A stretch of DNA of 10,830 nt from Candidatus Nitrosopolaris nunavutensis (GTDB taxonomy: Archaea; Thermoproteota; Nitrososphaeria; Nitrososphaerales; Nitrososphaeraceae). Positions within the stretch are counted from its first letter, which is position 1, and every line of letters starts with the position of its first letter. The translations under genes and the position numbers were made by a program. The stretch spans positions 1-10,830 of the forward strand of contig DAOM01000127.1 in assembly GCA_002501855.1 (NCBI GenBank), read 5' to 3'. Below are positions 6,333 to 10,830 of this stretch, piece after piece. The notes beneath the pieces are model-generated. The model was not told the DNA's origin. It saw nothing but the letters and a program-made list of their open reading frames with translations, and did no database searches.

Positions 6333-6404
6333 GCCCATGGGGTGTTAATGGTCGCATAACCGTCTTGTAATCGGGAGGATGGGGTTCGAATCCGCACGTG
6401 GGCC
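6333..6404 (+). tRNA. tRNA-Thr (anticodon UGU), degenerate and possibly a pseudogene
   Basis: A 72-base cloverleaf can be folded. The acceptor stem gcccatg/cgtgggc has 7 pairs including one G-U. The D arm is gtgt/gcat with a G-G in the loop. The anticodon loop cttgtaa is at 6364-6370 with anticodon TGT at 6366-6368, and the T loop is the canonical ttcgaat. Defects are numerous: A-G at 27-43, U-U at 31-39, G-G at 51-63, G instead of U at position 8, U instead of A at 14, and an unusual C discriminator. No CCA is encoded. The T loop, acceptor stem and a well-placed TATA box argue for a real tRNA gene by descent; the lost tertiary pair 8-14 and the three mismatches argue that it has decayed. Confidence 0.55.
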
Positions 6405-6548
6405 CAAAAACAAAACGAAGGAGAACTCCCGAATATATGTTACCACATATCCCATCCAATCATGTCTGCTACCCCTTAGGTGCTATACATTGGACGTTGT
6501 AAGTTGTCCTAGCCTTCGCCTAATATTCGACATCTAAATATTTATGGG

Positions 6549-6773
6549 TTAATGCGTTTCTTGACTATATGATACTATGAAGGATTCATAGTCAATGCCG
6601 ACTCTTTTCAACACGGTCTTGGTATAAGGCATGGTCATGTTGTTCGATTTTTCAAATCCTATTGTCCTCTCACCATTCTGAAAATATAACATTCTGTCTT
6701 CGTACGTCAGCACTTCTTTCCATCCATGTTTCTCTAAGGCGGCTTTGACTTGCCACCAATTGTGTGCTGGCAA
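6549..6773 (-). CDS. HicA-like (YcfA/HicA mRNA interferase family) protein lacking the catalytic His
   Basis: A 74-residue protein from a TTG start three bases after the HicB-like stop. The helix WWQVKAALEKHGWKEV (6-21), two strands (MLYFQNG, RTIGFEK) and the final helix TKTVLKRVGIDYESF (51-65) follow the small double-stranded-RNA-binding-like fold of HicA toxins, which cut mRNA at the ribosome and are neutralised by HicB. Canonical HicA carries G-S-H-H on the first strand. Here that stretch is TYEDRMLYF with no His, so cleavage activity is doubtful. The frame is the same as hicB's, separated only by TAG-GAA. aggaa just before the TTG is a weak ribosome site. Being last in an overlapping operon next to HicB strongly supports the family call despite the missing residue. 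Confidence 0.65.
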   Translation of the reverse strand: MPAHNWWQVKAALEKHGWKEVLTYEDRMLYFQNGERTIGFEKSNNMTMPYTKTVLKRVGIDYESFIVSYSQETH

Positions 6774-6776
6774 TTC

Positions 6777-7004
6777 CTATTGAGGCATGGGCAGAGTGTA
6801 AATAGTCCTCTTCTTATTAAAAATCTCATTCCTCTTCTCGGGGAAGGCTTCGAAATAACCCTTTATTGCGAGATGCATTTTTTGCTTTATGTCTTCGACG
6901 GTTTGCGCTTCCACTACGAGAGGGATATCCAAACATTCCGCTACGAGGCCTTCTGGATGTTGAACCACATCTACATAGAGCTGCGGAATTTCGTCTTCCA
7001 TCAT
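6777..7004 (-). CDS. HicB-like antitoxin family protein
   Basis: A 75-residue protein. The strand LYVDVVQHPEGLVAECLDIP (9-28), followed by VVEAQTVEDIKQKMHLAIKG (30-49), is the HicB signature: a strand, then E/D-x-G-x-x-(V/A)-E-C-x-D-(L/I)-P, then a T-x-E-E-A-like helix. In type II systems HicB binds HicA through this domain and often represses the operon through a separate C-terminal DNA-binding domain. No such domain is present here; the tail (EKRNEIFNKKRTIYTLPMPQ) is too short, so the AbrB-like partner may supply the DNA binding. The ATG overlaps the TAA of the AbrB-like gene by one base (TAATG). A second ATG follows directly. The stop is TAG. Confidence 0.7.
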   Translation of the reverse strand: MMEDEIPQLYVDVVQHPEGLVAECLDIPLVVEAQTVEDIKQKMHLAIKGYFEAFPEKRNEIFNKKRTIYTLPMPQ

Positions 7005-7213
7005 TAATTCACCTTCACTCCTTTTCTAGACATAGGTGATTTTCCTGAAATGAGCTCTACAGTATTAGTATCATCGTTAATTACAAATTTCAAAGTATGT
7101 GGTTTACCCAGCTTCTCCATGATAGGCCTAGGAATCGCGCTCTGATAGCCTCTATCCTCAAAATAATTAACGCCGACGACAAATTCTTTGGCGTCCTTTT
7201 TCCATTTACCCAT
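7004..7213 (-). CDS. AbrB/MazE-like (SpoVT-AbrB domain) DNA-binding protein
   Basis: A 69-residue protein, first gene of a three-gene minus-strand operon. YQSAIPRPIMEKLG (residues 23-36) followed by LKFVINDDTNTVELIS (41-56) is the swapped-hairpin AbrB-type pattern: polar strand, (I/L)P-x-x-(I/V)-x-x-x-LG, then two strands. Proteins of this fold bind operator DNA as dimers and serve as antitoxins or regulators of their own operons. The N-terminus is basic (MGKWKKDAKE), and a short basic tail follows the domain. The most likely role is autoregulation of the HicB/HicA-like pair. The minus-strand TATA box actgatatac is centred about 27 bases before the ATG, so the transcript should be leaderless. 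Confidence 0.6.
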   Translation of the reverse strand: MGKWKKDAKEFVVGVNYFEDRGYQSAIPRPIMEKLGKPHTLKFVINDDTNTVELISGKSPMSRKGVKVN

Positions 7214-7225
7214 GATGATATATGA

Positions 7226-7426
7226 ACAATCTACGTGTATATCAGTGTCGGCAGAAACGTTATTGATAATTTTGAGACTGCTCTATAGAGACATGGAAAG
7301 AAAAAGGGTGTAATAGTCGCGTTTTCCTTTGGCAGAGGAGCTTATGAAGAAGTGGCAAGGGTCAAACAAGACCAAGGGATAGAAATAATATTAAGAACCA
7401 CTCAGGACTTGATTGACGAATCATGA
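7226..7426 (+). pseudogene. C-terminal remnant of a DNA-methylase-associated (Mrr/restriction-endonuclease-like) protein
   Basis: One frame reads SVGRNVIDNFETAL, then TAG at 7286-7288, then RHGKKKGVIVAFSFGRGAYE, EVARVKQDQGIEIILRT and TQDLIDES to TGA 7424-7426. From memory, the combination V-G-R-N-V-(I/V)-D-N-F-E-T-A with (G)-x-IVAFSF-x-x-GAYEEVAR-x-K closes a domain found at the end of archaeal DNA methylase or restriction-type proteins. The rest of the gene is missing: the frame closes at TGA 7223-7225, and the AbrB-HicB-HicA operon occupies the DNA to the left on the other strand. It is therefore a 3' remnant with a nonsense codon. The last six bases overlap the end of the minus-strand gene at 7421. 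Confidence 0.55.
7235..7246 (-). promoter_or_regulatory. TATA-box promoter of the AbrB-HicB-HicA operon
   Basis: On the minus strand actgatatacac is centred about 27 bases before the ATG at 7213. It lies within the methylase-associated remnant read on the opposite strand. Confidence 0.45.
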
Positions 7427-7627
7427 TGCTGTAGATTCTCTACTTTTCTTGTACTCGTCGGCTATATATTTTCTCAAAAGAATATTCGCACCTTCAGTCA
7501 GAAGAGGAATAATATTTAACAATAATCCGTAATTGTTTCTGACAACGTCTCGCCAAATAACGGCCAAGTCAGCAGATGTTTTTTCATATTGTTTCCAGAA
7601 ATCATCTAATGGATCACTTTGCGACAA
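7421..7627 (-). CDS. Hypothetical small helical protein, second of a pair
   Basis: A 68-residue protein from TTG, no family recognised. It is predominantly helical: DPLDDFWKQYEKTSADLAV (5-23), then VVRNNYGLLLNIIPLLTEGANILLRKYIA (28-56), with an amphipathic or weakly hydrophobic middle and a basic end. The hydrophobic part is too interrupted for a confident membrane call. The TTG at 7627 is preceded, five to ten bases upstream, by aggtgg, a good Shine-Dalgarno match, which supports separate translation as a second gene. It lies in the same frame as the gene above it, with only one TAG between them, so a single split gene of about 142 residues is the main alternative. Confidence 0.5.
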   Translation of the reverse strand: MSQSDPLDDFWKQYEKTSADLAVIWRDVVRNNYGLLLNIIPLLTEGANILLRKYIADEYKKSRESTAS

Positions 7628-7648
7628 TAACCACCTTTCTATACTTCT

Positions 7649-7849
7649 CTATAAATTCCATTTGTTGGCGATGATTTGGTTCGAAAAGCCTCGTAGACGC
7701 TGATAATGCGGATGTGCTGTAAACCATGATTTGAATTGCGTCGAGTCTTCGATGCTTAGTAACGATAGGTTGTATAACATCTCAATTTCCTTTTTTATAT
7801 ATTCCTCCGCAATTTTCTTTGTTTCTTCTAGTGTAGTCAACGATAACAA
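7649..7849 (-). CDS. Hypothetical small helical protein, first of a pair
   Basis: Up to 66 residues, no family recognised. It has a charged helix (LEETKKIAEEYIKKEIEMLY, about 7-26), a linker, then an aromatic and basic segment (FTAHPHYQRLRGF, about 43-55), ending ANKWNL and TAG. No ATG lies near the beginning. TTG at 7849 is the first start in the open frame, but TTG at 7840 is better placed: a minus-strand TATA-like agctatag is centred about 29 bases before it. The downstream partner begins 21 bases after the stop in the same frame. Functional partnership of the two is inferred only from spacing. Confidence 0.45.
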   Translation of the reverse strand: MLSLTTLEETKKIAEEYIKKEIEMLYNLSLLSIEDSTQFKSWFTAHPHYQRLRGFSNQIIANKWNL

Positions 7850-8148
7850 AAATAACGGGCTTGCCTATAGCTCTTTGTCCGACGACGGTTAACACTTTAC
7901 AAACCAGTCGATATGTTAACAGAACCGAAAATAATAACCTATTTTAACTACCAAGCGTCAGCACACCGCCCATCATCAGTATACAGCACACATTGCACCG
8001 CTGTAGATTCTTCTATAACACCCAAGAGCGGGCATTCTGATGCCCATAGAAATCATTTCTCCCGGGAGGAAGGCCGATTCCAAGCCTGGAAAAAAACAGA
8101 ACGACAAAACACTTTATGTTTGTATTACAATATCTATCTTAGTGATTG

Positions 8149-10074
8149 ATGCTTATGGCAACTATCTCGAAAGATCATGACAACCATTACATATTTGTTG
8201 CAAATCTGTCAAATATACGAGAAGCTACTGGTGGATGCTTATCAATACAAATACGAAATAGTACAATCGCACTTTTCTATCATAATTTCAGAGTCTATGC
8301 AGTAGATAATAGATGTCCCCATATGGGTTTTCCACTAAATCTAGGTACGGTTAAGGATGGTATCCTTACATGTCATTGGCATCACGCTCGCTTTGATCTC
8401 AATAGTGGAGGAACATTTGATCAATGGGCTGGTGATGTGCGTTCTTATCCTGTAGAGATTCGAAATGAAACTGAAGTTTGGGTGGATATTTCCGCTTTGT
8501 ATTCTAGAAACGATAATACTTATTATCAAATGCTGTTACGAAATGGACTAAAACAAAATATTCAATTAATTATTGCTAAAGCAGTCATCGCAATACGAGA
8601 AGAATATCAATCTGGAGATGATAGTAATGACTCTGACTTAGTAAAGCCATTCTGTATTGGTCTTGATTTTGGTACTCATCACAAACAAGCTGGATGGGGA
8701 CAAGGATTAACAATGCTTACCTGCATGATGAACATCATGCCGTATCTTGATAGCGAGGATAGACCACATGCGCTTTATCATGGTCTTTGCGCTGTTGCGC
8801 AAGACTGTGCTTCCATGGCGCCGAGGTTTGGAGTTTCGCCTCTCCCAGAGCCTTGGCCTGACTTGGGTACGCTTAAGCGTTGGTTTAGGCAGTTTATTGA
8901 ATCTCGTGATGCCCAAGCTGCGGAGAGGTGTGTTACTACCGCTCTAAGACTTGGTGCTAATGACCAACAGATGGCAGATATGCTTTTTGCAGCCGCCACA
9001 GATCATCGTTTCCTCGACGTTGGACATACTCTTGATTTTACTAATAAAGCATTAGAGGCCCTTGATGAACTTGGATGGGAAAACAATAAGGCATTGGCAG
9101 AAGCTGTATTAGGTAGCCTTGTACCTGGTTATGCCACGGCTGAAAGGATGGAAGAATCAAGTTCATGGCGTTATCCAATAGATTTAGTTACTATTCTTGA
9201 AAGTGGCTTTCAAGAATTACCCAGAGTTTTAGAAAACGGAAAGAGGATGAGAGAAAAAAGAGCACATCAAAGAGCAATAATTGATAGTAAGAATAATCAC
9301 AAACATGAGAAACCAAAAGAAACATGGAGCATTAACGGTCGCGATAGAGATGCATTAGTAGAAGTGTTACTAGGCGATAATCCACAATCAGTCGTTAATG
9401 CATTATTAGACGCATTAAGACAAGGTACTGCTGAAGAGGAATTGGCAAGTATCGTGTGTCATGCTTCAGCCTTAAGAATAGCACAATTTCATACACGCAA
9501 TGAATTTGGTGATTGGGACGCCGCATTACACACATTTACATTTTCAAATGCAGTACATCAAGGCTTAAAACGAATACCATCAATGGAGCTATTGAGAGGA
9601 GTGTTCGATGCTGCAATGAGGATATATCTTAATCGCTTTCTCAACATACCTCCAGCGACAATACCTCAGAAATCGACAAAAGATAAAGCTAATGATCCTG
9701 AAACCATACTAAGAGAGTTAGCAGAACTATTGGACAAACAACAGAGAGTAAATGAGACAGGACAGCTGGTAGCAGATTATCTTTATCGCGGCGGAAGATC
9801 AGATCAACTTACGTCTATGCTTGGAAAGCTTTTGCTGCGAGAAGACCGTAACTTTCATTCTATTCAGATGATGGAAGCGGCTTTCAGGCAGTATTCTCTT
9901 CTAGATAATGATAATAATGACGGCAATAATACTGCAAAAGTAAATATTTTGCTGGCAGCATCTAGATATTTAGCTGCTCATTCCCCTACCATGCGTTCCC
10001 AAGGCAGAACATATCAGATAGCCAATCAGCTCAATCAAGGAGAACAACTATTTGAAGAAAACACATCCCAATAG
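8149..10074 (+). CDS. Rieske [2Fe-2S] protein with a large C-terminal helical domain
   Basis: A 641-residue protein. Residues about 15-115 form a Rieske domain with both cluster motifs: C56-P-H58 and C75-H-W-H78, spaced C-x-H-x16-C-x-x-H, which bind a [2Fe-2S] cluster for electron transfer. There is no transmembrane anchor or signal, so it should be cytosolic. Residues about 125-641 are almost all helical and His-rich: GTHHKQAGWGQGL (175-187), HALYHGL (207-213), ATDHRFLDVGHTLDF (283-297), CHASALRIAQFH (437-448), and HTFTFSNAVH (461-470). I recall this arrangement as a conserved Rieske-linked family. A relation to questin-oxidase-like proteins is possible but unproven. Starts at 8146 (TTG), 8149 and 8155 (ATG) are all possible; 8155 has an AT-rich element 25 bases upstream. 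The second Rieske gene follows about 320 bases downstream. Confidence 0.85.
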   Translation: MLMATISKDHDNHYIFVANLSNIREATGGCLSIQIRNSTIALFYHNFRVYAVDNRCPHMGFPLNLGTVKDGILTCHWHHARFDLNSGGTFDQWAGDVRSYPVEIRNETEVWVDISALYSRNDNTYYQMLLRNGLKQNIQLIIAKAVIAIREEYQSGDDSNDSDLVKPFCIGLDFGTHHKQAGWGQGLTMLTCMMNIMPYLDSEDRPHALYHGLCAVAQDCASMAPRFGVSPLPEPWPDLGTLKRWFRQFIESRDAQAAERCVTTALRLGANDQQMADMLFAAATDHRFLDVGHTLDFTNKALEALDELGWENNKALAEAVLGSLVPGYATAERMEESSSWRYPIDLVTILESGFQELPRVLENGKRMREKRAHQRAIIDSKNNHKHEKPKETWSINGRDRDALVEVLLGDNPQSVVNALLDALRQGTAEEELASIVCHASALRIAQFHTRNEFGDWDAALHTFTFSNAVHQGLKRIPSMELLRGVFDAAMRIYLNRFLNIPPATIPQKSTKDKANDPETILRELAELLDKQQRVNETGQLVADYLYRGGRSDQLTSMLGKLLLREDRNFHSIQMMEAAFRQYSLLDNDNNDGNNTAKVNILLAASRYLAAHSPTMRSQGRTYQIANQLNQGEQLFEENTSQ

Positions 10075-10393
10075 CAACTAATAGTAGCAAGTTACACGAG
10101 CGTACAGCCAGGAAGAAATGAGGATGTCCGATGAGTTGGCAGACGGGATAATAACGACAGGACAAAATCTCCACGATCTTTGGCACCCACGTCTTCTACT
10201 AATGCTATTTACAGTACGAGTACGAAAGCTGGGTAGGAGATTACTTAATCTTTTCTCGTCTTCATCTAGTTCCGTGTCATCTGGAGTTACACCAATGCTT
10301 AAAAATAATAAGACCGTGACCAGCAAAAGAATATCTATGGCTAACCAGTTGGATTAATAATATTGTACGTGGTATTAATCGAAGGTGAATAAA
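10075..10393. other. Spacer between two Rieske genes with competing small open frames
   Basis: Two overlapping frames compete. On plus, ATG 10118-10357 gives 79 residues (MRMSDELADGIITTGQNLHD ...) ending with a Ser-rich stretch. On minus, 10326-10078 begins with a membrane-like LVTVLLFLSIGV and an acidic TELDEDEK, but starts only at TTG. Neither has a family match, and I cannot decide between them or exclude that both are spurious. The right end holds the upstream region of the second Rieske gene. Confidence 0.35.
10384..10388 (+). promoter_or_regulatory. Shine-Dalgarno sequence (ggtga) of the second Rieske gene
   Basis: aaggtga lies five bases before ATG 10394 and matches the complement of the archaeal 16S rRNA 3' end. 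It fixes this ATG as the start and implies a leadered transcript. Confidence 0.5.
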
Positions 10394-10830
10394 ATGAAAG
10401 ATGAAGAAGGATATGAAAAGGTAGCAAACAAACAAGATTTACAAGAAGGTGGTCTTCTGAAAGTTGAACCTGGTGGAAAGCCCGTGGTTTTGTCGATGGT
10501 TAAAGGCAAAGTATACGCAATAGATGCAGTTTGTTCACACGAGGGTGGTCCTCTAGAAGAAGGTACGCTTGAGGGTTACGAGGTTGAATGCCCATGGCAT
10601 GGTTCCAAATTTGACGTTAGGACAGGGGAAGTGAAAAATCCTCCTGCAGAAACACCACAATTAGTCTATGAAGTAAAAGTAGAATATAATGACATATTAG
10701 TTAGGAAAAAACCAGAAGCACAACTAACGCAACACGAGATTACATCAGAGGCGACGACTAGAGGAAAGGGAGCCTCTGTTGTTTACGAGCTAACATTACT
10801 AGAGAAACAAAAGTTTGAAGGTACTGATAT
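10394..10830 (+). CDS. Rieske [2Fe-2S] protein, probably fused to a ferredoxin-reductase-type domain (3' truncated)
   Basis: The frame is open for 145 codons to the window edge. Residues about 7-104 form a complete ferredoxin-type Rieske domain: C47-S-H49 and C66-P-W-H69, spaced C-x-H-x16-C-x-x-H, with GSKFDVRTGEV after the second motif. Such domains deliver single electrons to oxygenases or reductases in the cytoplasm. After a polar linker (about 105-128) the sequence turns to VVYELTLLEKQKFEGTD. This resembles the first strands of an FAD-binding ferredoxin-NADP reductase domain as found fused in thaumarchaeal proteins; the fusion is inferred because the rest is outside the window. If correct, one polypeptide could carry NAD(P)H-to-Rieske electron transfer and might serve the Rieske/helical protein encoded just upstream. 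No signal peptide. Confidence 0.85.
   Translation, partial: MKDEEGYEKVANKQDLQEGGLLKVEPGGKPVVLSMVKGKVYAIDAVCSHEGGPLEEGTLEGYEVECPWHGSKFDVRTGEVKNPPAETPQLVYEVKVEYNDILVRKKPEAQLTQHEITSEATTRGKGASVVYELTLLEKQKFEGTD

Noticed and set aside
6750..7007. Plus-strand 85-residue frame
   Set aside because: Antisense of the HicB-like gene, which has a clear family match.
7913..8149. Plus-strand 78-residue ATG frame ending at the Rieske gene start
   Set aside because: It would overlap the promoter and start of the Rieske gene; no ribosome site and no recognisable family. It cannot be fully excluded.
8341..8999. Several small frames overlapping the Rieske/helical gene on both strands
   Set aside because: They are shadows of a 641-residue gene with strong domain evidence.

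Overview
The window looks like chromosomal DNA from an ammonia-oxidising archaeon of the class Nitrososphaeria, most like Nitrososphaera or Nitrosocosmicus. I base this on the protein families, from memory: a DUF6659-type protein, a DUF4314 protein, a short PRC-barrel-like protein and Rieske proteins. AT-rich TATA boxes lie 25-31 bases before several start codons, which is typical of archaeal leaderless transcripts. Genes are small and sparse, with long gaps, and several gaps hold recognisable decayed genes. The species was not determined.

Layout. 1-211 is the tail of a truncated nucleotide-sugar dehydrogenase-like gene. 345-734 is the DUF6659-type protein. 1033-1254 (-) is a DUF4314 protein. 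1632-1796 (-) is an unlisted-size 54-residue charged protein. 1943-2319 is a sensor-domain pseudogene readable only by joining three frames. 2706-3068 (-) is a DUF488 protein, and 3506-3763 is a PRC-barrel-like protein. 3792-4102 (-) is a small gene preceded by a coupled upstream ORF, divergent from a TTG-started gene at 4202-4489. 4490-5276 is poor in genes and includes one stop-riddled frame. 5277-5900 is a secreted Asn/Thr/Ser-rich protein broken by two single-base frameshifts. 6333-6404 is a degenerate tRNA-Thr(UGU)-like sequence with a TATA box.

6549-7213 (-) is a tight three-gene operon of AbrB-like, HicB-like and HicA-like proteins, which has the architecture of a toxin-antitoxin system but lacks the usual HicA catalytic histidine. 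Its promoter lies inside the remnant of a DNA-methylase-associated gene on the other strand (7226-7426). 7421-7849 (-) is a pair of small unknown genes in one frame, separated by a single TAG. 8149-10074 encodes a Rieske domain fused to a roughly 500-residue helical domain. 10394 to the end is a second Rieske protein that appears to lead into a ferredoxin-reductase-type domain.

The most distinctive parts are the altered HicBA-AbrB operon sitting on methylase debris, the Rieske/helical fusion next to a Rieske/reductase gene, and a recurrent pattern of in-frame TAG codons splitting otherwise continuous frames. Decay or assembly errors are the default explanation for the broken frames. Single-base indels at GGG runs make sequencing error a live alternative for the secreted protein.
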